Shown here piece by piece: positions 33,337 to 44,229 of a stretch of 64,000 nucleotides of DNA. Source of the DNA: Craterostigma plantagineum. Taxonomy: Eukaryota; Streptophyta; Magnoliopsida; Lamiales; Linderniaceae. The stretch is taken from positions 124,001 through 188,000 of the forward strand of contig JAPQWV010000728.1 in NCBI GenBank assembly GCA_027422505.1, in the 5' to 3' direction. The stretch's first letter is position 1. Every line of letters begins with the position of its first letter. A program made the translations under genes and the position numbers. The notes beneath the pieces were generated by a model. The model was not told the origin of the DNA. It did not search any database and saw nothing but the letters and a program-made list of their open reading frames with translations.

Positions 33337-33470
33337 GTAATACCCGTAAAAGTTTAATACGTGATTACGGTGTAGTTAGAAGAATACTTATACAACTTAG
33401 AAATGTTGATATAATTTAATAGTGTGGAAATCCCAAACTTTTCGTGGCTATTATGATACATACATACACA

Positions 33471-33494
33471 TATATATATATATATATATATATA
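33471..33494. repeat. (TA)12 microsatellite
   Basis: An uninterrupted TA run within the decayed LTR. Confidence 0.95.
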
Positions 33495-34808
33495 ATGTTA
33501 GTAATAGCTAGGTGATAAGGATGGTTATGAGAAATAAATAAAATAAATTGTATTTGGAAAGCCTAAAGTTTTCAAAAGACATTACGGAACCCTAAAGTTT
33601 TCGATAACAATATCACATGTAAATGATTAGGTTTACCTACTCTATACTTACTCCCACACACATATATAACAATTAAAATATTCCTCAAAAGTTTTGAGAA
33701 GCTAAAGTATAGAGACAAAGGGGTTAAAGAGAAACCAACAAAATATTAAACTTTGAGAATGACATTTACTTGCTCTTAACCAAAAAGCTTCGTTGTATCT
33801 TGTTTGAGTATAATGATTACACATAAATGATAAGAAAGGTACAAGTTTTCGTGGGTTCAACATGTTGTGTGGGAAGTTAACGTGTAGTATTTATTATACA
33901 TATATATAATGTAGATACATATTTGTATATTGGTGATAAACGAAGGATAAGAATGGTTGGAGGAAATTAATAAATACATACACTAGGGACGAACATTACT
34001 TGCCCCATGAGGTAAGATTTGTCACCTAGCTACTTGTCAAATTACATGAGTTAATATATATCTCTAAGTAAAAGACAACGTAATTAAAGGAGGAACAAGA
34101 AAGGAATAGAAACCGAGAGAAATGCAGGGTTTCGACCAAGAACAGATTCAAGATAGAAAAACTTTATAACCAATCTCAGGATGTGAGGTAGGTGAAAATA
34201 TTTATCTACAACATGTAAATCAATGTTTTTATGATGATAATGTCGTTTAATGCCTTTTATGGATGGTATTATTTCTGTGAAGGTTTCAAAGTGCTTATGT
34301 GATTACATGTAAATTAAGTTTTGTTATTTTGGAAATATGTTTTATGTTACTATTGAGTGTTTCAGATGATTCGTATGATTTTATACATGCGTAAGGTCAA
34401 AATTTTGTAAAGTTTTCGTGCCTTAAGTGATTGTTACATGTTTTATATTAACATATGTTTATGGCAAATATTTGTGTGAAGTCTCGGTGACCTTAAGGGT
34501 TAGAGTTAAACTTCCAGATCTTAATAGTTCTGCTAAGTGCATATTGGTATTCATGAAGGTATGATTTCGATAATAGAACTAGTATGACACATTCTAAGGG
34601 TGAGTAGTGTAATATAATTTTGGGGTTTTATCGATTATTGAGTGTATAAAATATATTTAGTGTTTCTTATTAAGAAAGTTTCAACTAGTAATGCTTTCGG
34701 CATAACGTCTATATTAACATCTATTTTAGATATTTAATGAGAAAAGGATGTCAATGGAAAATAATAAAATGTTTCTTAATTTAACATGCAAAAGCATGCA
34801 TACGTGTA

Positions 34809-34812
<4 letters not shown>

Positions 34813-34848
<36 letters not shown>
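34813..34848. repeat. (AT)18 microsatellite
   Basis: An uninterrupted AT run of about 36 bp within the decayed LTR. Confidence 0.95.
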
Positions 34849-34851
<3 letters not shown>

Positions 34852-35022
34852 CACATGTGTGTGTGAGAGCAATTTCATTTAGAGGAGTTCACTAAAAGTA
34901 AGAAAAAAGGAGGAATTTCGTTGGATAGCTATGTCCATTTGCATACATGTTTACTAGTAATATATTAGGTGAGGGAGACAATTTTCTTTACTTAGTATAA
35001 GGGGAAAAGGATGGGTAACAAA

Positions 35023-35842
35023 CATGGTTCGCCGTAACGGGAACGGACACGAGCGTTCCAGTTCCATTGCATTATCGCGGAACGATAACGGACGTTCCGC
35101 TATTTTTGTTAAATAAATATATAAATATAAGCAATAATGTAAAAATATAAAATAACAAAATAAGTTCTCAAAGTTAAAACTATAATGAATACCTTACAAA
35201 ATATAACTTATGTGGTTAACTATCTAAAATTATATCGAATCTAATATTTCAATTGATTTTGTAAATTCGTAAATATATATTATTAAAATTATGTACGTAC
35301 GTAAAAAAAATATTAATGTTTAATTACAATTAGAAATAATTAATAAACTGAAATTTAATTTTTTATTTAAATAAAAAGCATATATTACTGGAGATATTAT
35401 TTATTTAATAACAATTAAAATTGTCTTAGGCTTATTAAAATTGTCTTAGGCTATAAAATTTGTATTAAATAAATATTTTGAGCATTAATTCAATCCAAAG
35501 CCCAATAAAAATAAGCCCAATATTATTAAACCCTATATAGTTATTGCCACATCATCATCTTCGTCTCATGTTCCCCAAATCATATTCTCTCACCTATCGT
35601 CACCCATCGCAGCTGAAAGCTAAACCCTAAAATCATCAACTCCGAAAAATCGGTCGCTAACACGGTTAAAACGCCGTTTTGCCCCTTTGCAACTCCGATC
35701 CGCCCGCTAAAACGCCGTTCCGGCCGACTTAACGGCCGTGACAACGCAGAACGTCAAAAGGCCGGAACTTTGGCACGGAGGCCTTCGTTCCAGTTCCGAT
35801 GCGGCCGTTCCGGGCGTTTTAACGGGGTTCCGGCGAACCATG
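35023..35842. mobile_element. non-autonomous hAT-like DNA transposon
   Basis: 820 bp with terminal inverted repeats CATGGTTCGCCG and CGGCGAACCATG, perfect for 12 bp and then imperfect over a further 40 or so. An 8-bp target duplication GTAACAAA flanks it (35015-35022 and 35843-35850). An 8-bp duplication and CA..TG ends indicate the hAT superfamily. The ends are rich in GTTCC and AACGG words, with related inverted copies further in; the middle is AT-rich. No transposase is encoded. Confidence 0.85.
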
Positions 35843-36150
35843 GTAACAAATCGACAGGTGTGATTCATTATATATTATTCAAAAAAACAAAAGAACGAAG
35901 CTTTAGAATTGATTTTTCTCAAGTGTCTATTACGGGAGGAATACATGTAGGTATTTTTTTTATAAACTTTCTTTCAAAATATATATATGTGCATGATTTA
36001 TATTGTCAGGAACCGAAACTTCATATTATAATTTCATGCATTCAGATAAATTTATGCATTCATATAAGTTTTAAATAGAGGTATATGTAGAATAAGGTAT
36101 TTAAAGTATTATAGTTCGAGGTTCTCAAAGAGATAAGTGGTGAAGGAGTG

Positions 36151-37528
36151 AATGTTACGGAATTAGAATTTTTCTGAGTATGAATTTTCTAGGGTTTTCT
36201 CAGGTTTTGAGAAACTTTATATACTAATTAAAGTGATTAAATAAATTGGAAATTTAATGATATTCTTGAAATTCTTTAAAACGAAAGGAATACTTAGATA
36301 ATATTAAAGTATGGCTAAAGAAGAATTTCGAAACTTTTCAGTAGTATCGAAACTCTTTAAATATAGATCGCGAAATTGGTCAATGAAGACTTCGAAATTC
36401 TTTAGTCAAGGATCTCGAGATAACAGCTGATTATCATAGAAGGTTTCGAGATCTATAAATATGTAAATATATCAATATATTAAAGAATTAGTCATAAAGG
36501 AAGCAACTATAATAATAATAATATAATGTGTATTAGACAAACTTATGATAAGTATTAATAAAGAAGGTAGATGTCATTTATTTACTACAACACGTTAACT
36601 CAGGATAAGAACCAAAAAGATATTCCTTAGTTGATTTTGAAACATTTAGAACAAAGGAAACGGAGAGAAGAACATTCAAATCAAAGGAGAAAACGGATAA
36701 CCTAAGTCAACCTCAAACTCAATCTTTGAAATTGGAAGGTAAGGAAATTATATTTTCATAACATATATGACCACGTAGGGTAATAGTTATACATATATTA
36801 TACTACTTGGAAGCAGTTTTCGTAACCTTAGGTAATTAGGGTTTCTTCAAATTATCTTTGGAAAGATAGTATGCATGCTTATATTGCTGATTCTCGGTAT
36901 TATAACACAATAGTATTTCAAGTGTGTGAATCTTTTGATAAAGATGTATTAATAGTTACAAGTATTTTGAATAGATAGATTTCGAGATATCATAGAATTT
37001 TAGGATTCCAAGATATAATATAGCTCACAGCAACTAAGGGAATGTTCGACATTGGATAATTTAAAGATTTAACAGGAGAGTGTTGTGAAACTTGAGTTTT
37101 CAATACACATATTAGGGTTTCTGCAGAATAATAAAGATTTCATTTCAGTTCCTAGAATGGTTTTCATTCGGTATTAGATAACATATATTAGAATTAGATG
37201 AATTTCGATATAGGAGAATGTCGAGTTATGTCAAGATCTCGAAATCCGTTAACATATCGAAATCCTTTAATATGTCAAAATCCTTTATATTACATTTCGA
37301 TAATTAGAAGAGAAGGCCTCGAGCTTTAGAAATTCATTCAGATAAAATGTCAAGTTATGATAATTCATTTAAATAGGATCTCGAGTTATGATAACTCAAT
37401 TAGATAGGATCTCGAGTTATGATGTCGAATAGGATGTCGAGATTTTGAAATCTAATTACATGGAATGTTGAGATATGATTTCGAGATTTATAAAGACATT
37501 ACACAGATTTCGCGATGTGATTGTAATA
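36151..37528 (+). repeat. Tekay-like LTR remnant with CTCGAG/TTCGAAA words
   Basis: No gene. The stretch has many TTTCGAAA, CTCGAGA and ATCTCGAGTTATGAT words, the last repeated about every 30 bp at 37375-37425. It reads as a diverged version of the TCGACAT arrays in the other LTRs and continues after the insertion at 39601. Confidence 0.5.
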
Positions 37529-39600
37529 TGATCGCGTGCGTGTGCGTTAATAAATTAAACAAAGGTTCGTGCAAGTACGTCAAGTAATAATTAAAACGAA
37601 TATATTATAACTAGCACCACGCGCGATAGGCAGTGTACCTATCGTTTGTAGAATAGCTATAGCGAATATCCGAGTATCGAACACGAGGAATAAATTAAGT
37701 ACTAGTAATAACCTATCGTTTGATATTTAGCTTAAATAAATATTTTGTATTTTAAATTATGAATTAAATTCGACAATAAAACTAATAAAACCACAAGCCT
37801 TAAACACAACTTTAATATTTAGATATATATATTTTTAGTTATATTTTGATTTATAAAATAAGTTCTAACTAGCTTGAATACAACTTAAATATTAAAAATA
37901 TATATTTTTTAATATAACACGGGAGTGCTCGGGATTGCGAATCCCGCTAGGTATCATTAACGAGGACGTAAATTACCTTTACCACAAAAATAATGACTAA
38001 GTCGCGGTAATTCCTACTCACGTCCGAATTTGCTGTCGCCCTAAACTGTTGTGAGAATAAATATTAATTTACCTACAGCGAGGATCAATTATTTGCTGTC
38101 GCCCTATAATCGATTTCCTATCATTTTATGAAAGGCCTAATCGTTTTTCTAGCTGTCGCCCTAAATGATATTACCACGAATCACATCAATACATAGATAT
38201 ATCGAAGTGATATTCAAATTAACACATAGACATATTAATTCGAAAAACGATATCATAAACGATAAATAGTCAAAATATAGCATGTTCACGAGTATTTTAC
38301 GTCCAGTAATAATTCTACCCAGCGTTCATCTCATCCCAAGCACACGATAAACTTAGCTACTCATATTTGCGACGGAAACAAGGGAATAAGTAAATATCAA
38401 AGACGAGAACATAATTTCTTCCCTGATATTTGGCTCCGTCAACGTCGCGTCCCCTCCAAGTTTCCCGATCCCGCTTCGGTTCTATCTCGCGTCACGTCTC
38501 AGCCGGTCCTCGTAACGCTGCCCTCGTAAGGCTGCCCTCCTACGGATGTGTGATATACGAACTTCAGTTACTCGCTGCGGTAGCGCGTCCGTCGTTGGGT
38601 ACTTTCGTCGAGCGGGTGGCGAGCGACCGAAGATGGCTGTCGTTTCAATTCCTTCTACCGTCCCTCGGCACGAGCAGCCCCCAGAGCTGCGAACTCAGTT
38701 TCTCCTCAGCTTTGTATGCTTGTAAATACTTCAGTTTGCTCAGAGGGGGATTGCGGGAGTTTGACGTGGCAGCTGCGAGCTCGAGGAGGATGCTTGAGAG
38801 GTGCTTGCTTGATGGTTGGATGTGCAACGTGTTAATGTGGGCTGAGAGGTGCTTGCGAGGTGGGTCGATGGCAGCGTGAATCAAGATGCCTCCATTATTG
38901 AGGTGGGTGCTTCCTTGAGGTGCTTGCTTGAGAGGACGTTGCTTGCTCGGAGAGTGGTCCTCCTTGATGGTGAAGTTCGATCTGTGGTTGAGAGGTGTTG
39001 ATGGTGAAGAGCTTGGCTTGTGATGGTGTTGAATGGAGTGGTGGTTGCTTTGGGAGGCTTCTTCAACGTTGGTGGTGAGGTGGTCGATGGGTGAGGTGGG
39101 AGCTTCGTTTTTTTAGCAGAGAGTTCGGTCCCCCTTTTATAGATGATGAAAATACAGACAATATCTTCCAATGTCAACTCAAAGGATGCTGTGGGAGATA
39201 TTCTTCCTTGAGCCGTGAGCTTCTTGGAGGCGTAAGATTTTCTGCGATCTCTTCTTCGCTAATTTCCATCGATGTGTGCTTGTGGGACTTGCAGCTCAAC
39301 CTTGTCGTTGATATCTCTCAATTTTATTTTTATATTCTCTTCTTTTATATATAACTTGGGCTTGGGCTTCTCTTTTGGGCTAAATTAATTCTTCGGCGCA
39401 ATTGTTTTGGGCCGATTTTTGGTTGATGGTCTCAAGTTTATTTCGAGCCCAAATATTTCCGGTTGTAGTTCTTTTTTTCTGAATATCTGTCAAAAATCAA
39501 ATGTAAACGTTATACGTATGATATTTGAAGAAATTATATTAATATCAACCGATAATACGCTTTACGGGGTATAAAATATAAATATAAATTTCATTTATCA
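37529..39600 (-). mobile_element. probable solo LTR, 2.07 kb
   Basis: Starts TGATCGCG and ends TTTATCA on the plus strand (TGAT..ATCA), flanked by the 5-bp repeat TAATA (37524-37528 and 39601-39605). On the minus strand a TATA box CTATAAAAGGGGG lies at about 39130-39142, giving the orientation. Near the left end is a block (CGATAGGCAGTGTACCTATCG, about 37625-37645) that can fold as a hairpin. The 149- and 98-codon frames at 38430-39177 lie in the transcribed part and resemble no family I know. The LTR lineage is not identified. Confidence 0.65.
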
Positions 39601-40880
39601 TAATATCAAATTTAAGATATCGACATAAGATCTCGACATAGGTTCCGAAAGTGATTAGGAAAATTTCGAGATGTGCTTCATGGCACATTTCGAAATCCCA
39701 TATTGTACTTTAAAAATTCTCGATAGATATATATACTACATAGATTTCGCGTAAGTATAGATTGACATATATTACATAGATTTCGACAAGTATAGATTTT
39801 GAGATATAACTTCCAAGTTTATAAAGTTTAGGCAAATCTCGAAGCATGATTTTAAAATTCAGAAGTTCAACTAAAAGACTTCGAGAGATGATTTCGAAAT
39901 TAAGAAATGCAATTAAATAAAATTTCGAAATAAAGAGAATTGCGATTCAGATATAAAGAATTTTAGTATCACATAAAGTATTCAATATTTAGAGTTTTGA
40001 TATAAAAATAAGTTAGAGTTTCTGGTAAAGTTTCCGATACAATATAATTATTAGTTTCTAACACAGGCTTTAATTCTAATTAAAAAAAAATATAACTTTT
40101 AAGCCAAGAGTTTAATATATTATAAGTAACGAACAGAAAGGTAAAGGCTACGGATAGGAACGATCATGCATAATAGAGCATGTATATCACGCACGCATGT
40201 CATTATAGGAATTTTATATTTACTAGATAAATAATTGTATAGGTCAGGAGTCTGATAAGGGCAAGGAAAAAGTTGATTAAGCGTACGGAGAAAATTGGCG
40301 AAACTTGTGAGTATGATTTGCAACATGTGCCTTATGTGTTTACATGCTTTATATGGATTAGTTGATTAATATGTGCTTTATATGCTATTCATGGATCGAT
40401 GTGAATTATGTGATCGTAAAGTGCTTTCATATGATTTAGGTGTTATATAAAGTATTTATATAGCACATGCATACATATAAAATGAAGGGAGAAACCGTTA
40501 TGACTGCTACGACTACAGATGGTATGATATGGATGCTACGGCATACATCCCTACAAATCAGGGGATTTTACAGAGTCCTGTACAGGCAACACGTATCCCT
40601 ACAAATAGGGGGATTACGACATGGTTACAGAGTCCCATGCATGGGCGCCGACTGGTCGTACAGTACAGTCTAGCTAGTCTATAACGGGAGTATAAAAATA
40701 AATGGACATATAGAATGGCATGTGATCTACGGATCTTATGAATGACAGCTATGTGCATAATGATTTTATGATGGCATAATTACGATATTGATGGAAAGGA
40801 ACGGACTACTGTTTATTTTATCGTTAATTCTTATTAGTTAACATATTGCGATCATACTCTGAATCAGTGTCTTCACAGTT
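39601..40880 (+). repeat. Tekay-like LTR remnant with hairpins
   Basis: Continues 36151-37528: ATCGACATAAGATCTCGACAT, then TTTCGAAAT and CTCGAAG words to about 39930. A short-palindrome cluster follows at 40547-40645. No gene. The right limit with Copia-B gag is approximate. Confidence 0.5.
40547..40645 (+). promoter_or_regulatory. hairpin/palindrome cluster in LTR remnant
   Basis: ATCCC/GGGAT around CTACAAATCA (40547-40566), perfect palindrome CCTGTACAGG (40577-40586), ATCCC/GGGAT with nearly the same loop (40595-40614) and perfect palindrome CCCATGCATGGG (40634-40645). The position after the TCGA-word array matches the clusters in the other LTRs. Confidence 0.6.
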
Positions 40881-41169
40881 GTGTAGATAATTAGCAGACT
40901 GCGTAGAAAGCATCTTCATAAGCATGGATGCCGGCGTACCTGCCCTTGCATCTGTGTATTGCGAAGGATATTTGAGCATTGCCTCCTTGAACTGCTGGGG
41001 TGACTGTACCATCACTACGGACTATAACCCAAAATTCTGTTGTTCCTTTCTCAGGAGACTGGATGATGTCCTCGTTGTTCTCCTTTATCTCAAGAAAGTT
41101 GAGAAATCTGCTACTCCAAACTCCGAAGTCACTCCGTCTCAGGGATGGTGCACGAACGCCGCTTCCCAT
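40880..41169 (-). pseudogene. Copia-B gag N-terminal fragment
   Basis: About 92 residues on the minus strand: FGVWSSRFLNFLEIKEN, then QSPEKGTTEFWV, then ISFAIHRCKGRYAGIHAYED. The pattern W..RFLNFLE resembles the N-terminus of Copia gag proteins, and its place downstream of an LTR, primer site and leader on the same strand supports this. It is truncated at about 40880, and no downstream gag or pol is present. Confidence 0.5.
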
Positions 41170-42080
41170 AGCTTAGGAGTCCATTTCTTGTTGGGTAGTG
41201 ATCGTTAGTGCGAAACAGATCTGTGAAATGAAATATCAGTTTCGAATAATCATAGTCAAGTTTTTTTTTGGAATGATCATAGTCAAGTTTGAAAAATTTT
41301 GGAGTTGCGAGTCAAAAGAATGAGTTGATTAAATTTTTGTCTTTCGTGTGTTAAGTTCGGGTGACCTAATAAAATGAAAATCGAGTGACTAAAATAGCGA
41401 GAAAGGTCTAGAGATTCAAGTTCGGACCACTTAAGTCCAAAACATTCAAAATCGGTCGTCTCTAATTCTATAAGTTCAAGTTCGGGCGACTTTAGTCTAA
41501 AATGCTGAAAATCGGATGACTTAAGTTCTAGACATTCAGGTTCGGGAGACTTTAGTCCAAGAGATTCAGATTCGGGCGACTCAATTCCTAAATGTTAAAA
41601 ATCGGGCGACTTAAGTTTTAAATGCTAATCAGGCGAGTCTAAGACTAAATTCAGGCGACTGTAGCAAACGGGCGATTGAAGCAATCGGGCAATTTTGTCT
41701 TAGATATTCAAATTCGATCGACCTTAGTCCTAGGAAATACAATTCGGGAAATTTAAAACTGGGTGGTGTTTGATGAAAAATCGGACGAATTGTCTAAAAA
41801 TGCTGAGGATCGAGCGTAGGTCTGTATAATAAAAATCGCACGACTCACTGCAGAATGATGTTTCGATGGAATCCTTCAAGTTTCTTAGTACTGTGCGATA
41901 TAACTTCTCGAAAGTGAAGAACAGACCCAGAAAAACAGTTTTTCAGACTCGACGGAAATTGACGTGGAAGAACAGAAAGGAAAACTTAAGTTGAAAATGG
42001 GTTTCGAGCAAATGTTCTTTCAAATCTCGTGGGAATCGATCAAAACTTGATTAAAATCGTTGAGATCGATCCACGTTTGG
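41170..42080 (-). other. Copia-B leader with TCGGGCGACT repeats
   Basis: No gene. Between about 41355 and 41700 there are about 13 degenerate copies of TTCGGGCGACTTTAG or AATCGGGCGACTTAAG at about 25-40 bp intervals, alternating with words like CTAAATGTT. This is the 5' leader between primer site and gag. Confidence 0.6.
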
Positions 42081-42092
42081 CTCTGACACCAC
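42081..42092 (-). other. Copia-B primer binding site
   Basis: On the minus strand, TGGTGTCAGAG lies beside the LTR end, one base off the common initiator-Met primer site. Confidence 0.75.
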
Positions 42093-42093
42093 T

Positions 42094-42386
42094 TGTTGGT
42101 CCACTTGGTACTAAACAAGGATCAAAAGATTATTAGAAAGTGAGGAAGCGTAATAAACACCTTGAGTGTGTGTTCGTCTGTGTTTTAACGAGAGCGGCTT
42201 CAAATAGATTTCTTTTCATAAAACCCTAAAAAGGGTTTAAGGGGAATCTATATACCACATTAAGTTGGTATATTAAATTCCAATATTTAAACTATTAATA
42301 TATTACATTGTCTCCCCAAACTACATAACAACAAAATACACCCAAGAGAAAGAATAATTAGAGGATGCTACACTATAGTTCTAACA
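42094..42386 (-). repeat. Copia-B 5' LTR
   Basis: 293 bp, TGTTGGTCC to TTCTAACA on the plus strand. It has a mirrored TATA region ATATACCA/TGGTATAT (42250-42257, 42266-42273) and a telo-box-like AAACCCTA nearby. No partner LTR is in the window. Confidence 0.75.
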
Positions 42387-42792
42387 CATTTATTTCCATG
42401 TATTAATTGTAATATAATTATTTTGTATATTAACATTCTTTTATTCTCTCTTTGTTTTTAGTTTAATTTTAATTATTATTTTTCAAATTATTGTATATTT
42501 TATTTTAATTTATATGTAATGTTTTAGAATTTTTTCACTTTTTAATAGTACTTTATGATTTTTTGAAGTCTGACCACTCACATGCTGACATGTGGCATTT
42601 CCGTCAAAATAATAACGGAGGGACTAAATTGGTTCAAAATTAATAACGTCGGGGAGTAAATTAGTCTATGCAAAACACTGGGGACTAAATTGGTTATTGA
42701 GGTAAACAACGGGAACTATTTTAGGTTTCTCCCGTACTCCTATTCATATTTTAAATGATATTACTAAACTATTTAAATTTTTAAAAATATTT
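42387..42792. other. AT-rich spacer with possible transposon end
   Basis: No gene. Near 42610-42735 it carries two GGGACTAAATTGGTT words and a GGGAACTATTTTAGG word, a style seen at ends of some plant DNA transposons. No inverted partner or target duplication was found, so nothing is claimed. Confidence 0.35.
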
Positions 42793-43137
42793 TATTAGGT
42801 CCTCTATTGTCAATCCTATGATCCTAGACTTCAATCCTAAGTAATTCGACTAGAATGATTGGCATTAAGAATCGATCGAATAACTCAATTGAAGAACGCT
42901 AGAGAGAATTCCAATTAGTGAGTGAAAAATACTTGATGTTTCTCTCTCTAGAAATTGGATTGGCAGCCCTCCGGATCAATTAACTAATTTTCTCTATCAA
43001 GCTCAATGTGTACAAATGTATTTATGCCAAACATACTTGGTATAATTAACAAACTAGTCCTAGACTAAGGACAAATAAAGCCTCTAATTATAAGGACAAC
43101 TGATGAAATCAAAGCACAACTAAACGTACATTCTACG
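42793..43137 (-). repeat. U-family 3' LTR, minus copy
   Basis: About 345 bp, aligned along its length with 60324-60673 and 499-854. Mirrored TATA box with one mismatch (TTTATGCCA at 43021-43029, TGGTATAA from 43038). Next to it on the upstream side is a purine-rich tract (GAGGGAGAA on the minus strand). Confidence 0.75.
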
Positions 43138-43280
43138 TTCTCCCTCTTTGTGCTTGATTGCACTTCCGTGCTATCTGTCCTCACCGGGCATAGTATGACA
43201 TGCGCAAGCCCAACGCATGCTCGAAGTTCCTTAGTGTGTCTCTCAGCTCCAAACGTTCCTCGATGGCTTTAAGTAGTTCC
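43138..43280 (-). pseudogene. U-family ORF, C-terminal piece
   Basis: Minus-strand codons LRNFEHALGLRMSYYAR just before the LTR. It joins 50715 onward once Copia-C and one copy of its GTTCC target are removed. It matches the plus-strand U copy at 60180-60290. The HKFCDGTLN...RNFEHALG layout resembles an extra ORF that follows pol in some plant Copia elements (recalled from family knowledge, not searched). Confidence 0.55.
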
Positions 43281-43817
43281 TGTTGGATCCGTAGCCGTAT
43301 GGACCCGAATAACTTTAAACCTTGATTGGATTAATTAAGACGTAAACTAAGTACAGCGGAATAGAAAACGTACCTGAGAATTCCATAGCGTTCTTGACGA
43401 GAACAGGGATGTGGATCTTCCAAGTACGTGTACGCGAAACCTTTAGCTCGGGGAAGATGGGTACCCCAAATATCCTTAGACGGCAGTCGCTAGGGTTTTA
43501 CGAGAGCGACGACTGTGTGTTTCATTGTACAGCACTTAGGGACCACACCCATATTTATAGATGTCATAATGGGCTGGCCCGTTAGTAAGCCCATCAGATA
43601 CTTACGTTCCAGCCCCCAGGAATTCTACACAATTATTAATTAACCCCACACATCTTATTTAATTGCGACAGACCCCCTTAAATTTAATTGATCACCGAAT
43701 GGGTCCTTTAACTTAATTACAATATTTGGCATACGACTAATACCACAATACATGTACGTCTACATGTCCGAACGTTATTGTGCTTGGAATACGTAGTCGA
43801 ATAGTCCCAACCTTACA
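43281..43817 (-). repeat. Copia-C 3' LTR
   Basis: 537 bp, TGTTGGATCC to CAACCTTACA on the plus strand; no difference from 50173-50709 was seen. The ORF at 43394-43585 is repeated identically in both LTRs and is not a gene. On the sense strand there is a TATA-like TATAAATATGGG and a telo-box-like AAACCCTA. Confidence 0.95.
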
Positions 43818-43828
43818 ATCTCCCACTG
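43818..43828 (-). other. polypurine tract of Copia-C
   Basis: CAGTGGGAGAT in the element's sense, directly beside the 3' LTR; a common Copia form. Confidence 0.8.
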
Positions 43829-44229
43829 GACTATAAGACGTTGTATTTATCAAATAAGCACCCTTCGTCGTATACTAAATATCGTACCGAATATAGCTAT
43901 AACCAAAGTGTCGCATATGAAATCAATCTCGTCCATCAATATTGTCGATGCAAGAACTAAAGGGGTAGTCGTTATACATATATCGTAACTCAACCCACAA
44001 TAATCACGAACACCAACTCCATCGAATGACATAGATCAAGTGTGGACGTGTAGCATGTAAATTACATGCTCAGTTGATCATGCATGCCTATTTCCAACTG
44101 GTCCTACTTTAGTGAGATCAGAATTCAGAGATAAACTAATGGATATCTAAAAACCCAAATGTGATAACATAAACATGTATTAAAGAAACTTTATTAAATA
44201 ATCATTAAACACAGAATTTACAGAATCCA

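Larger units (their letters stand above)
33337..36150 (+). repeat. decayed Tekay-like LTR (Gypsy-4)
   Basis: Starts TGTAATACCCGT as the other Tekay-like LTRs here do, and later has the shared block AGGTAGGTGAAAATATTTATC (34180-34200). It is interrupted by a hAT element and contains two AT microsatellites. No gene is supported; the 102-codon frame at 35770-36078 spans the hAT end. The right limit is approximate. Confidence 0.55.

Noticed and set aside
38430..38879. 149-codon plus-strand ORF as a host gene
   Set aside because: It lies inside a TG..CA insertion with target duplication and is antisense to the element's TATA box; no family resemblance.
42600..42735. MULE-type terminal repeat
   Set aside because: The GGGACTAAATTGGTT words are suggestive, but no inverted partner and no 9-bp duplication were found.
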